DNA of 64,000 bases from positions 434,001 through 498,000 of the forward strand of contig RCTD01000009.1 of the NCBI GenBank assembly GCA_014898415.1. The letters run 5' to 3'. Within the stretch, counting starts at the first letter, position 1, and the number at the start of each line of letters is the position of its first letter. The notes under the pieces are model-generated. The model made no database searches, was not told where the DNA came from, and saw nothing but the letters and a program-made list of their open reading frames with translations. This DNA is from Stromatinia cepivora (taxonomy: Eukaryota; Ascomycota; Leotiomycetes; Helotiales; Sclerotiniaceae). The position numbers and the translations under genes were made by a program. Shown one piece after another: positions 46,512 to 58,210 of the stretch.

Positions 46512-48404
46512 ATGCCTCCCAAGAAAATCCCATCTCCTCCCACTCGAGTTTCAACTCGCAAACCCTCTTCTTCAAAGAACTCTCAAGTCGAGGCAAATAC
46601 TTCTAAAGTCATGAAGAAAGCTCTCGCACCTAAAAAGGCCGGTGTCGCAAAAAATGTCGCGACCCAAAAAAAGGTCTCTCCTGCTGCCGCAAAGAAGACA
46701 GCCAAAGCACAATCAGATGCAGCTAAGAAGACTACCACTGCCACCAAATCTACCACCGTTAAGAAGACGACTATCACTAAAGCTGCTATGGCAAAAAAAG
46801 TTGCTGCAGCCAAAGCTGCTATGGCAAAGCCTGCTGCCCCAAAATCCAACAAGCGCAAATCCACCGAAGATGTCGATGAACCTGCTGCCAAACCCTCGAA
46901 GAAGGCTAAAGTTACCAAACCTACTGTAGCCAAAAAGCCTGCCACCAAAGCAGCTGCCAAACCTACTCCTGCAGCTAAAAAGCCAAAGGCACCTCCAAAG
47001 CCTAAGGCTCCAAAGGTCGTCAAACCAAAAATTGTCAAACCAAAGGTTGAGAAGCCAAAGACCATCATCAACGTCGCTCCTACTCAACTCTTGGACATAT
47101 ATGTTTTCGGTTGCAATGAAGCTGGCGAACTTGGCCTTGGTCTTCAAACCAAAAAGGATACCATTAATCGTCCAGTTAAGAACCCTGCCCTCACTGCTCT
47201 TGGTGTTGTCCAAATGGTTGCTGGAGGTATGCACGGAGCTGCTCTTACCAAGGATAACAAAATCCTTACATGGGGTGTAAGTGATGGACTAGCATTGGGC
47301 AGAAAAACCGATGACTGGGTTGCGCCAGAGAGGGATGCCGATGCAGATTCGGATAATGAATCAGACGCCGCAGATGCTCGAAACCCAATCGAATCTACCC
47401 CCGGTGAAGTTGATATGACCACTGTACCAGAAGGTACCGTCTTCACCCAAATCACAGCAGGCGATAACGCGACATATGCTCTCACCAACGATGGATTGGT
47501 CTATGGTTGGGGATCTATTAGAGTAAGTTCAATCATCATAACATTTTTGAAATCATACTAATGATCTGCAGGGCGCTGATGGTCCAATGGGCTTTACCAA
47601 GGATGTAAAGGAGACCTTGGTTCCAATGCTCATTCCTGGATTGAAAAACATTGTTAAGCTTGCCGCTGGCAATAACCATTACCTTGCTCTTAACAACAAG
47701 GGCTCTGTTTTTGCCTGGGGTGCTGGTGAGCATAATCAACTTGGTCGAAGAATTGTTGAACGTTCAAGATTGAATGCTCTTGTTCCTCGCGAATTTGGTC
47801 TACCAAAGGCCATGGTCGACATTTTCTGTGGATCCGAACATAGTTTCGCTATTCATAAGAATGGCACTGTTTACTCTTGGGGAGCAAACAACATGGGTCA
47901 ATGTGGCCAATTCAAAAGCAAGATGGTACTTTGGCCGAAGAAGTTACTTCAACCGCCACCAAAGTCGATATTCTCAAAGGCAAAAACATCAAGATGATGG
48001 CTGCAGGAAATGCATCCAGCTTGGCGCTCACCCACGAGGGTGAGGTTTTGTATTTCGGCAAAGCCTTGGATGGCCTTTCTGGTCATGACGTCGAGGCACT
48101 TCCAGAGGATGTCATCATCAGAAATGAGCGTGACCAAAGATCCATTATTAAAACACCACTCTCCTTCCCATTCAAGGGATCGTTTATTGCTATGGGCAGT
48201 GATCATAGCATCGTCCTTGGTCCAGAGGGCAAAAGTCCTCACCATTCTTGGGGATTCAATACATACAGACAGACTGGTTTGGAAAACGATCAAGATGTTT
48301 ACATTGCAGAAGAGCTTAACAACAAGAATATCGAAGGAAAGAAGCTTGTTTGGGCAGCTGGCGGTGGCCAGTTCACCTTCTTGGCTGGCATTCCCGAGAA
48401 TTAA
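46512..48404 (+). CDS. RCC1: RCC1-family Ran guanine-nucleotide exchange factor, with a frame break
   Basis: Chromatin-bound exchange factor for Ran GTPase, needed for nuclear transport and spindle assembly. Exon 1 46512-47522, exon 2 47572-48404. The propeller repeats are clear: DIYVFGCNEAGELGLG, MVAGGMHGAALTKDNKILTWG, GDNATYALTNDGLVYGWG, AAGNNHYLALNNKGSVFAWG, CGSEHSFAIHKNGTVYSWG, AAGNASSLALTHEGEVLYFG and MGSDHSIVLGPEG. Residues 1-184 are a Lys/Ala/Pro-rich, histone-H1-like tail, suited to DNA binding. Within exon 2 the frame changes by one base at the AAAA run 47914-47917; the upstream frame would stop near 47997. Homology continues immediately in the other frame to 48404. One missing A or a -1 shift restores ~614 aa. 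Sequence error is the simplest explanation. Confidence 0.9.
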
Positions 48405-49643
48405 ATTTTGAATATTCTCATGTCTTTTCTGTTCAATTGTAAATAGAACCTCGCAGTCCGGATCCTTTCATACCATAACCAATTCAGCTCGAACTCGGCC
48501 TTCCAGCATTTATCTAATATTGAAAACTCACCTGCTTTGATTTTGAGGAACTGACCTTGATGGATCTCTGGTTTTTACCTAGGACTTTGATCCGGACCAT
48601 CAAGGCATGTTTTCTCTTAATCATTGCAGATGAGCTTTCAATATTAGATATTTGCCGGAAGGGCGAAAATAGGGAGGATTGGCCGTGGTGTGAAGGGTGA
48701 TGGCTGCATTCATGACTTGGCGTTGACGGAATTGTATGGATATCAAAATGGTTTGGATGCATGCATAGCATTATTGAGTTGCATGGAATAAAACATGGAG
48801 CATTGGAATGGATGGATGGCGTTTATGGATTTATTTGAAGTTTTTTTGTTGGGATTCATTATTGGTCTTGATAGACCCAATTTTCAGAATTGTTGGACTT
48901 GTCTTTTGTTGTTTGTTGCAAGTCATTGCGCGTTTGTTAGATCAATTTTCTTTTCTTGAATTGAAATTTTTTATAAATGAATACATGGTCTATATGTAAT
49001 TGTAATGTGCTCTTCCGTGTTGAAAATGTGCTGATGCTGTATAATGAATGAGCTGCACTTGATTTTATAATACATGATACCGTCGTGTTAGAAAGTCCGT
49101 ATCAACTACCATCTTCCAATCCATTCAAGTCAACTCAACTCAACTCCAACATTCCAGTCATCTCACACAATTACACTACTATAGAATTCATAAATGAACC
49201 CTCATTCCATCAGATGCTTTTATCATATGATTGGGTTAGGTTAGTATCATATCTTGAGATGTTGTGTGGTGATGTATGGAGATGTTATAGAGGTTGGATG
49301 GGGATGTTAGATGTTAGATGTGATGTTAGGGTTTTAGATATTCTTGATGGCGGTGATGAATAGATGGGTAGAGAGGTTAGAGGTTGGATGGGGATGTTAG
49401 GTTTGGATTTTGATGGTGATGGTGATGGTGAGAGTGGTAACAATAATAAGCACTCGAATCGATATATTGATATTAATATACATATTACCTGCTCTACTTA
49501 CCCCTACTTCTCATCTCATAGGAAGAGAGATACAGGAAAAGGACAACCAAGCTCTATGTGAAGCTCAGCCCCAATCTCACTCCCACTCCCATTCCCACTT
49601 AACAAAGAGCATATACATATTATTCTCAACATGATAACATTTA

Positions 49644-49680
49644 TGATTTATAATTTGCGATTTATAATTTGCGATTTATA
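49644..49680. repeat. Tandem repeat, 14-bp unit GATTTATAATTTGC x ~2.6
   Basis: Two full copies and a partial third, read directly. Confidence 0.85.
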
Positions 49681-49793
49681 ACAAAACCAATAACTTGTAT
49701 GATTGCATGATTATATAACGATTTACAAATTCCGTTACAAGAATCTACTAGGTATACAGAAGACAATAGTATAAGTCTTACAAGAACAATATC

Positions 49794-49957
49794 ATATCTA
49801 ATATATCTAATATATCTAATATATCTAATATATCTAATATATCTAATATATCTAATATATCTAATATATCTAATATATCTAATATATCTAATATATCTAA
49901 TATATCTAATATATCTAATATATCTAATATATCTAATATATCTAATATATCTAATAT
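49794..49957. repeat. Minisatellite, 9-bp unit ATATCTAAT x ~18
   Basis: About 18 essentially identical copies over 164 bp with no visible divergence, which suggests recent expansion. Lies in the spacer between convergent genes. Confidence 0.97.
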
Positions 49958-51392
49958 TCGATATTGAAGAGAAACTCCTTGATTGTAATACGGAGTACTG
50001 CGATTTAATCTAATTACTATTCATCTTATATATCCTCCCCACCTTTTAAGTCAAATACAGAACAAGAGTCCAGTGTATATAACAATTCACCCCAGAATGA
50101 GTAACTAGACTCCACCCCAACTCAATCCACCCCAAACCAAACCAAAGCCCGAAATCCGCGCCCTGTATTTTGATTTCAAGGGAACGCGTTTGAACTAGCA
50201 CTCCTCTTTACTCCCTCATACATACCTCTTTTCCCTCCAAGTTCGTCTCTCCCCTCAGAAAAAGACTTGTAAATAGCTTCAAATATCCTGCAAGGCGGCA
50301 ATCTCATTTCAACTTCACACACTCTTTTCTCTCCCAAGAGAAACTAGTTAAAGATATACATCTCACATACCTAACTCTTCCTCTCCCTCCCTCTTTCTTT
50401 TATATACATCCCAGCCCTTTCTTCCCCTCACACTTTCAACAAGAACCCCCATCTAATCCCCATATAGCATATTCAAATCCCCAATCCCAACCCCTTAGCG
50501 CTCCAGCGCTCCATCCCTCCATCACCCCCGCACTCCAATACCTCAAACGATTCCGACTACAAACTCTAGGGTTACAAAAACAACAGCATACAATCAAAGC
50601 GAAACTATATTATCTCAATAGTAATAATAAAAAATAAATCCCAACCCCCCATTCTAAACGCAATAACCACTTCCCTCCCCGATCTTCTACAAACAAACTA
50701 TCAAACAAACTATCAATCAATCAATCAATCAAAACCTCCCCTCTTTCACCCCACCGTACTAATAGAGAAAGATATATAGAAAATCATCATGGGTCATTCA
50801 AAATTTGGTTGATATTGCTATTCCTGTGTAAAAATAGTATAGTGTTGGTGCCTCCGATTGAGGTTCGAGGTTGAGGTTGAGGTTGAGATCAAGCCAGTTG
50901 TTAGCTGTGTCTATTGATTGAAGGTCGTTTGTTACATCTCTGCATTTTGGCTGGGATTGAAAATTAACCTTGAGAGAAAATGACATACGGTGATGTAAAA
51001 TGAATTGGTTTGGATGTTTTGAGGGTACAAATGAGGAATTTGGGAAGTCGTTGAATTAGATGGAGAGACATTGCGGAACCATGCTAGGAATGGTGTATAC
51101 AGATGTTAATGAATAGGAGACTTCCCAGCGATGAACATCATAATTCGCGTAGTAATAACACGGAGAGCATGCATAAATGTGAGTACTTCATTCATGATTT
51201 ACAATCCAATCACAGACCCAAACTGTATATCTGTAAATCATCGACTCATCATTTATCCTAATCCCCTTCGAACCAAAGACCACCCCATCCGTCCGAATCC
51301 ATCTGGACACTCTATATCATCCATGTGTATAACAATCCGCTTCAATAACCCAATAACAATCATCCACCCACATCATCCCCTAAAAATCAACC

Positions 51393-52069
51393 TTAGGCAG
51401 TCTCAACTCCCTCCAACGCCTTTCGAATGGCATTTTCCAACGCAACAGCATTAGCACCTACAACCTCTGCGATCTTCTCTTCTCCCTTGAAGATTAAAAA
51501 GGTAGGCATGGCTCTGATACCAAGTTCTTGTGCTACCTCTGGGACTTCATCGACGTCGATTTTGACGAAATGGGCGGCGGGGTAGTCTTCTGAGAACCTG
51601 TGGGAGTGAGTGTTAGTATTTATTATTGTTGATGGGATCTGATAGTGGGTTTTCTTTAAGAGAACATGATGGATAGAATGTGGAGAAAGATGGAATGGCG
51701 GAAGAGGAGGGTAACATACTGGGCAACTTTAGGAGCGATAGCCCTGCAAGGACCGCACCATGTTGCGAAAGCATCGAGAACGACAACTTTGTTATCGGCG
51801 AGAGCAGACTTGAATTCAGTTGCGCTATTATTCATTTGTTAGCATTTGCTTCATCTCTGTGCGTTTTTAACGGAACTCTTTCAAAAAGCTCTTCAAGCCC
51901 CCCACTTCCTACCCACATCACCGAGGACAAAGTATTTTGACTCAATAGTGTAGACATGTTGATGCGATATAGATATCCATCCAACAATACCAAAGACGTC
52001 CAAGTGAAAGAGTATATCATCAAAGGAAAAGGGAGATAAAACTCACTTGGCAAGATTGTGAACACCCAT
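51393..52069 (-). CDS. trx1: Thioredoxin
   Basis: Small cytosolic dithiol reductase. Exons 52069-52047, 51824-51720 and 51597-51393 join in frame to 110 aa, the classic length. The active site WCGPC is at residues 30-34, the buried Asp at D25 (VVVLDAFATW), and the cis-proline at P74 (GIRAMPTFLIFKGEEK). VKIDVDEVPEVAQELGI and the terminal ALEGVETA complete the fold. No targeting sequence, so cytosolic/nuclear. The first exon has only seven full codons (MGVHNLA); its 222-nt intron is large for this window. No long unbroken frame exists, so it is visible only after splicing. Confidence 0.97.
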
Positions 52070-52253
52070 ATTTGCGATAGATTGATGAAAAGTTCTTTTA
52101 TTGATTGAATGAAAGATAAGATTGTTTGCTGTGGGAACTTTAGAAACTTTTGGTAATCTGTGAATAGATCGTATGAAGAATGACATATGAAAACTCTTCA
52201 AAGATATCTGAAGAGTATTTGTAGTGTTTTGGTTGGGAGGTGAGGTGAGGTGG

Positions 52254-52282
52254 GATGATGTGATGTGATGTGATGTGATGTG
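52254..52282. repeat. Tandem pentanucleotide (GATGT)n
   Basis: Five to six copies of GATGT, read directly, ~190 bp upstream of the thioredoxin start. Confidence 0.9.
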
Positions 52283-53189
52283 TAAATGTAGTGTGTGAGG
52301 CTGTAAAGAGGCGTTGTTGGGTGCTTGCTAAGGATTGGATTGATTTGTAAAATCGGACCGGTATGAAGAAAAAACCCTTATATTATAGGCAGAAGTGGAA
52401 ATCTATGGAAGGAATTGAGATATGACGAAATTGAGGATGTGTAAGCAAGGTTGGGCTAGAACTCTTTGCGGAGTAGTATCCTTGTCTGTGATATGATTGG
52501 TTAAGAGGTGTTCTTTTACGTTTGATTCCAAAGATTATTTGATAATTAATTATTTTATTGTTTCGGTGGTATTGAATCTATTCTGGGATTATTATCAAGA
52601 TTTGTATTTGTATTTGTAATGTATTTGACTTCTTTTCGGTGACACCGTCACTGCTACTATTCAGCTTTTCTTTACCCTCTTCTTTACAACCAAGGCCCAG
52701 ACATACTCCGCCCAATACAACTACACCATCCACCACAACTCCTTTTCTCCTTTAAGACCCGAGAAATACGTGCGGAGTACAGAGTACAAACCCTACCACG
52801 TACGTACCGTCAACATGCTCAATGACGCATATTCTGCCCTAATTCCACATACCAAAAGATCCCGCCCGTTCCAATTTATGGTGATATGGCGATATGATCA
52901 GAGAGTACGTAGTAAGCCGCCCTCTATGCACGAAATTTCACATCGAACATCACAGCCCACCATCCCACCATCCCACCATCCCATCACATCCCCCGGCATC
53001 ATCTTCATCTCCAACCCTCCCCCTCCCCCTTTCCTTTCTCACATTACACTGTCCAACTTAAGCTCCAACAAGAACCCTTCCAACCACCACACCACACCAT
53101 CTCCAACACCCAACACCCGACCCAACTATAACAACAACACGGTTCATTATTTTATTTATCTTCCTTTATATACAAAATATTCCATTTAC

Positions 53190-53190
<1 letters not shown>

Positions 53191-53220
<30 letters not shown>
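53191..53220. repeat. Microsatellite (TATC)n
   Basis: Seven to eight copies of TATC. Confidence 0.95.
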
Positions 53221-54482
53221 ACTTGAAAAGACAAGTACTGGTATGGATACTCCCACACCTCCATACCTACAGCCAATATCCATCCACCCATCATAAACAC
53301 AAAACCTCTCATACACACACATATATACATATCCTTCAAAAACATCAGCCAAAACCCCCCCCAAAAATGCATCTGATATCCACCTAGTATGTACCTACAG
53401 CTCCCGTCCATCCACATAAGATTCTGCACAGAGCAAAGAGTACGAAAATAAATAACACAATCAATACAATTAATCAAATCTCATTATCTATCTACCACCT
53501 ACCATCTACCTAGGTAAACCAAGGTATCACAATCCCATCTTCCCTTTTCTCCCCTTTTATCTCCACACATCTAGACAACATCTAATCCGAAGATCTCTCT
53601 TTCCCTCAGTTCTCACTCACTCATCTAATCTGATCGATGCATCTCATCTTTCGCCACAAGCAGAAGAAAAAAGAATAAAAAAATGAAGAAGCTAAATAGC
53701 TCGCTATTACTAAATACTATATTATGATTCCATTGTCCCCAAAGAGTGCTGCACTCTCTCTTTCCCATCCTTTCCATTCCATCCCACCTTTCGCGCTAAG
53801 TAACATTACATATTTTCCTTCCCCTTTCCTTCCCTTCCATCTCGCCCAAAACCCGCCTCCCAAGATCCTGTAAAAAAAAGGAGTGACGCCATCATAATTT
53901 TTTATCAAGATCCGATCCATTTCACTCCCCAACAAATACCCCCATTTCTTTTTTTCGGACCCTATTTCAGATACATGATGGGGAATCGATTCGAAAATAT
54001 CAAAAAAGCAAAAAAGCAGAAAAATCTATGTGCTAATGGGGATATCAATTCATTATGAAACCGAAAAAAAAAGCAAAGGAAAAAAAAAAGAAAAGATTTG
54101 TCGTGAACCCGTAAATTATTGATTTGTGGAGTGATGCGAGTAATGATTGGATAGGAATCGATAGTTGGTATATAGAATAAGGATATCTTAGATAATGACG
54201 ATGATCGAGATGAAGCTTTTTTTTTTGGTTTTTGGATCGAGTCGAACCATTTTATAAGGAAATGGTGATTGGAAGGAGTGAATGATGACAAATGAAAAGT
54301 TGCAATGAGCGTGGGTGTCTGTTTTGGCAAAACTCGTTGTAATAAAATAGTTAAAAGAAGGTGGTGCTCGTCTCATCTTGTCAAATTATCCTCGAAAATC
54401 CTCATCTTTTCACCATTCGACCCTATAAGCCATTATGACTCGCACTCGTCCTTCGTGATCTCCTGAAGCTCTTGGCTTCAAG

Positions 54483-56840
54483 TCAAGCAGTCGTAGCTCC
54501 GCTGATATCAGGGCTATCCTCGTTGACGAATTCAGCCTCATAGCTAATACTTCTTCGGTAGTTCGTAGAACCTTCAGCACTTTCGTCCAAAAGTCCCTCG
54601 CGAGATTTTGCTCTTTCACGGTGAACCACAGTAGGATGTCTTGCCACGGCTCCCCATTTTGTCTTCTCTTCCGGAATTGGGCTTTGCTTGATGCTACCTC
54701 CATCTTCCTCATCACTAGAAGCCATGGGAAGGCCAGTAGATTGATGCTTCATCATATTCTCCTCTTCGGGACCTGGTGTAATGCGACTAAAGTATTCGTC
54801 TTCGGCGATTCCAAGCTCTTCGGAAGATTCTGATAGTTCCTTGTATCGCTGTTGTAATGAGCTTGCAGAATCCCGTAATGGTGCCAATGTCATCTGTGCG
54901 GATCCACGTTTGGAAGTAGTTTTCTTTCCCGAAAGCCATGATCCTTCGGAATCTATTGATGCAAGGGATTGTGAAAGAAGGGTAGGTGGTTCAGGTGAGG
55001 GTATATCTGTTGATCTGTGGCCGCTAGTAGGAGTGCTATCTCGTAAACGCATAGCACTTATTGGAGTATCATGTCTCCTTTGCTCTTCTAGAGACCTTCG
55101 TACACTAGTTCTCTTGTCTGGATAATCTGTTCGTATCGGCGGTACGACATCAGCCTCAGGAGATTGAACTCGAGAGTCTGGTGGTGAGATTGGAAGTTCC
55201 GGTAGGTCCTCCCTAAACTTCGACATCGTTCGTTTGGGAATGTTCGATGTTTGCCTGACCATTGGTGTATATGCCAAATGCGGTGGTGGCCCAGTTTGTA
55301 CTGTTTCCCGCGAAGTGTTGGAGAAGGATGGCGTAGAAGCGCTGCTGAGTCTTTTATTTCGCCTGAAGAATGATGTCCATGATTGAGAGGTTTTGGCCTC
55401 TGCGGGCTGCTTGACAGGTTCTGTTTCTATTCGCTGCTTTTTTGACGGGGAAGGAGTCCTAGATTTATTCAAGTTCATCACTTGTGACATGTTCAATGGT
55501 CCTCGAATATGGCCTTGTGGTGAAGCAGGTGGTGAAATATTAGCTTTGCTAATAGTACCAACCTGCGCAGTTCCCAAGAATGGTCCAGAACGTTCTGAAG
55601 AAGGGGTTAAGTTCTCGTCGACGAATGGAGTTTCGTGCGCGGCGGAATCGCTGAGGAAGGCATCCGCAGGTCGCTTTCCTCTGCCAGTATCCCAAGTATC
55701 TGAGCCTCTTCTTTTGCTTGATGTTGTAACCGCCGAAGTTCCAATACCCAAGCCGACTACTTCTCTTCCAAGTACCCCCCTCTCCATATTATCCGGTGGT
55801 GGCGTGCCATATCGAGCCGCAGCTGCTTCGTCGGCCTTTTGTTTCTCTTGCTTTCTTGTTAACCTTCTCTCTGCCTTCAACCTCTCAGCCACTTTCTTCT
55901 TTTCTTGTCTCTTTTGATCTCTTTCCATGAGCTCTCGTAGCTCTCGCGCATCCAGATCATCAGCGAGTTCATCAATTCTCTTGTTCGCTTTTAAAACTTC
56001 TTCTGGAATATGTATACGATCCGAAATACGCCTTTTCTGGGATTCGGATATATCCGAACCAAAACCGGTTACACCTGGCGCATATCGAGGATTTTCAGAA
56101 TGTCGTATTGTAGGCCGAGGTGCCAATGAATCCAACGCGGATATTCTCCATGATCTTTGACGTTCGGAATTCGAGGATACTGAAGAAAGCATCGATTCGG
56201 CCGTTGGTAATGAAATATCAGAATGGAGGTTTTGTAAATTCCCTTTCAATCCAGTGCGCATTTTCTTACTGTCCCTCTTCATGGGACGACCAGAAGATGA
56301 GGCATCTACAGCCGGTCTATTGGGCATAAAAGAAACCATTGCTTTAAGTTCCTCCTCCCTATTATGATCCTCCTTGCGTTTCTTACTCGACTTCCGTCTT
56401 GAAAGTTCCGCAGCACCTCTTTTGTGTAGTGTTGGCACCCTCTGGCAATCCACTAAATTCTCGCCTTGTTGACCTGTAACGCCAATTGTTGTTTCTTCTC
56501 CGTTTCGAACATCCGCGGGTAAGGGAGGAACAGGAGGTCTATGCGCGTCTCTAGGTACGCGAATGCTATCGTTTCGACCAGGAGAAAAACTGTAAGTCCT
56601 TTGCCTTTCGGGTTTCTGTAATTTTTTCGACTCCCTCGAGGATTTTCTTCTTCTTTGAGTGTCCCTCCGGCTTATTCTTCTCTCTGGGACTAAAGAAGGG
56701 TTTAATTCGGATCCGTCATGCCTTCCAGGATCAGGCTGTGTGCCAGCATCGTGCATGGTTGAGTCTTCGGAGCGAGACTTGCTTGCCCCACTGCGCAACG
56801 CTCTGCGAGTACTTTTCCAACGGAACGGCCACATACCCAT
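54483..56840 (-). CDS. Large disordered orphan protein (785 aa)
   Basis: Single-exon frame, not recognised by name. The start may be the second Met (56834), since MWPFRWKS looks like the true N-terminus. Nearly all of it is Ser/Pro/Arg-rich and probably disordered. It has many basic clusters (SRRKSSKKRKED ~146-157, GRPMKRDSKKMR), SP/TP sites suggesting proline-directed phosphorylation, and one charged coiled-coil block (~285-340, DELADDLDARELRELMERDQ then KKKVAERLKAERRL). Short ordered-looking motifs are SWTSFFRRNKR and, near the end, KTKWGAVARHPTVVHRERAK. The basic clusters suggest a nuclear location (inference). The intact 2.36-kb frame itself argues for a real gene. Confidence 0.75.
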   Translation of the reverse strand: MGMWPFRWKSTRRALRSGASKSRSEDSTMHDAGTQPDPGRHDGSELNPSLVPERRISRRDTQRRRKSSRESKKLQKPERQRTYSFSPGRNDSIRVPRDAHRPPVPPLPADVRNGEETTIGVTGQQGENLVDCQRVPTLHKRGAAELSRRKSSKKRKEDHNREEELKAMVSFMPNRPAVDASSSGRPMKRDSKKMRTGLKGNLQNLHSDISLPTAESMLSSVSSNSERQRSWRISALDSLAPRPTIRHSENPRYAPGVTGFGSDISESQKRRISDRIHIPEEVLKANKRIDELADDLDARELRELMERDQKRQEKKKVAERLKAERRLTRKQEKQKADEAAAARYGTPPPDNMERGVLGREVVGLGIGTSAVTTSSKRRGSDTWDTGRGKRPADAFLSDSAAHETPFVDENLTPSSERSGPFLGTAQVGTISKANISPPASPQGHIRGPLNMSQVMNLNKSRTPSPSKKQRIETEPVKQPAEAKTSQSWTSFFRRNKRLSSASTPSFSNTSRETVQTGPPPHLAYTPMVRQTSNIPKRTMSKFREDLPELPISPPDSRVQSPEADVVPPIRTDYPDKRTSVRRSLEEQRRHDTPISAMRLRDSTPTSGHRSTDIPSPEPPTLLSQSLASIDSEGSWLSGKKTTSKRGSAQMTLAPLRDSASSLQQRYKELSESSEELGIAEDEYFSRITPGPEEENMMKHQSTGLPMASSDEEDGGSIKQSPIPEEKTKWGAVARHPTVVHRERAKSREGLLDESAEGSTNYRRSISYEAEFVNEDSPDISGATTA

Positions 56841-57679
56841 CTTTCCATCGATATGTATAAGACAGATGTTATTCCCCTATCAATATTACTGAGGTTGGCA
56901 CTGAGATGTAAAATATTCTTTGTAAAACACCACTCCAAACCTTCCGTGAGCTCCGGGGGTTCGGTCTAGTATCTGCACGCGTTGACCATGACCAATAATT
57001 GGAAAATCTCGAAGGAGTTTACGTGTGAGGAAGCGATAAAACGTTTACAACCCCACGAGGTCCTTCCTTGTTGCAAGTTAATAAATAGAAAATTGATTTG
57101 TGAAAGTGGATCCCGTTTGCGCTCGCATGACGTTCATTCAGATATAAATCACGCTGCTTTGGTTGCTTGGTTTTGATGTGATTATTGTACGATCTGTATT
57201 GGGGGGATATTCCGTATAATTCGAACAGGATGAATAATAAAACGTTAACGTTAAGCCAGACAGGCAAAGATGAAAGATGGAGGAATTGATCGAAATGGTC
57301 GAAATGGTCGAAATCTTCTTTTCTTTTCTTTCTTCTCTTTCTTTTCTTCTACTTTTCTTTTGATAAATTGAGGGAATTCGAATTTGGAGGGAATGTAATT
57401 GGGAAATTCGGATGGTATTTGAAATTGGAATTCTTTTAATTACGAAAAGTAAGGGAGAAAGAAGATAAGATCTAGATGAGAAGATATGGTTGGTTCGTTG
57501 ATTCTGGTATGTGTGGGTGTACGAGCGAGAGGAGAAAGAGTATGAGAGGGTGAATTTTCCAAGGTTTTTGCAGGTGATTGGGGAAAAGAGGGATGGGATG
57601 AAATTGTGGACGAGATGATGAAAATGAATGGATTAGAGATTTTGTGTGCGTAGTCGACAAGGCCTAGTCTGGCTGTGGC

Positions 57680-57710
<31 letters not shown>
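57680..57710. repeat. Microsatellite (TGAT)n
   Basis: Seven to eight copies of TGAT. Confidence 0.95.
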
Positions 57711-57711
<1 letters not shown>

Positions 57712-58165
57712 GTGTACTAGGTACTAGGTATGGTCCAGGTTCAGTAGTCCAGTATAGATTCAAGATTGTAAGAAGGAAGGAATGGTTTGAAAAGGGCCAA
57801 GGGATGTTTGAAAATCCTTCCCAAGAAAAATGAGACCCCGTTGATCTGAGCTCACTATTCAGCCCTCGTTTCGTTTCTCGTTTTATGTTGCTTATGCCGT
57901 TATATACTCGTAACTTCGTTAAATCAATCATCTATAATAAGTCATGTACCCAACTCTCATTATATGTACAGGAGGAAGTCATAACTGCCACAATATTATA
58001 ATGCGGAGTTACTGCAGGAGCTCGGTACGATACGGTACGGAGAAAGCCTCAATTTTTCCTTCAATTCACTACTTTAGGTACTTGTTCTTCCTTAGCTTAC
58101 GAAGTACTAGGTAGTCAAGGTAGTCAGACATTGGCATCAAACTCAAAGTTACGAGATGAACCAAT

Positions 58166-58210
58166 ATTTTTGATTTTTGATTTTTGATATTTGATTTTTG
58201 ATTTTTGATA
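58166..58210. repeat. Tandem repeat, 7-bp unit TTTTTGA
   Basis: About six copies of TTTTTGA, one with an ATA variant. Confidence 0.85.

Larger units (their letters stand above)
48405..51392. other. Convergent spacer with AT-rich minisatellites, RCC1 / thioredoxin
   Basis: 3 kb. It contains an 18-copy 9-bp minisatellite, a 14-bp repeat and C-rich/A-rich low-complexity DNA (50040-50780, with CAAT tetranucleotides around 50716-50734). No gene is supported. Confidence 0.55.
52070..54482. other. Spacer with microsatellites upstream of thioredoxin
   Basis: 2.4 kb. The first ~500 bp should be the thioredoxin promoter. 52900-53550 is C/A-rich low complexity; the 205-aa plus-strand frame there (52770-53387) is a His/Pro/Ser artefact of composition. 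53950-54370 is A-rich with long purine runs, probably the 3' UTR of the next gene. Confidence 0.5.

Noticed and set aside
46583..47234. Long minus-strand frames opposite RCC1
   Set aside because: Antisense shadow of the Lys/Ala-rich tail, giving Phe/Gly/Ala-rich nonsense.
49794..49957. Regular repeats considered as a CRISPR-like array
   Set aside because: The 9-bp units are directly adjacent with no spacers; it is a simple minisatellite.
52770..53387. 205-aa plus-strand frame
   Set aside because: Composition-driven (His/Pro/Ser/Thr from C/A-rich DNA and a TATC microsatellite); no domain and no codon bias.
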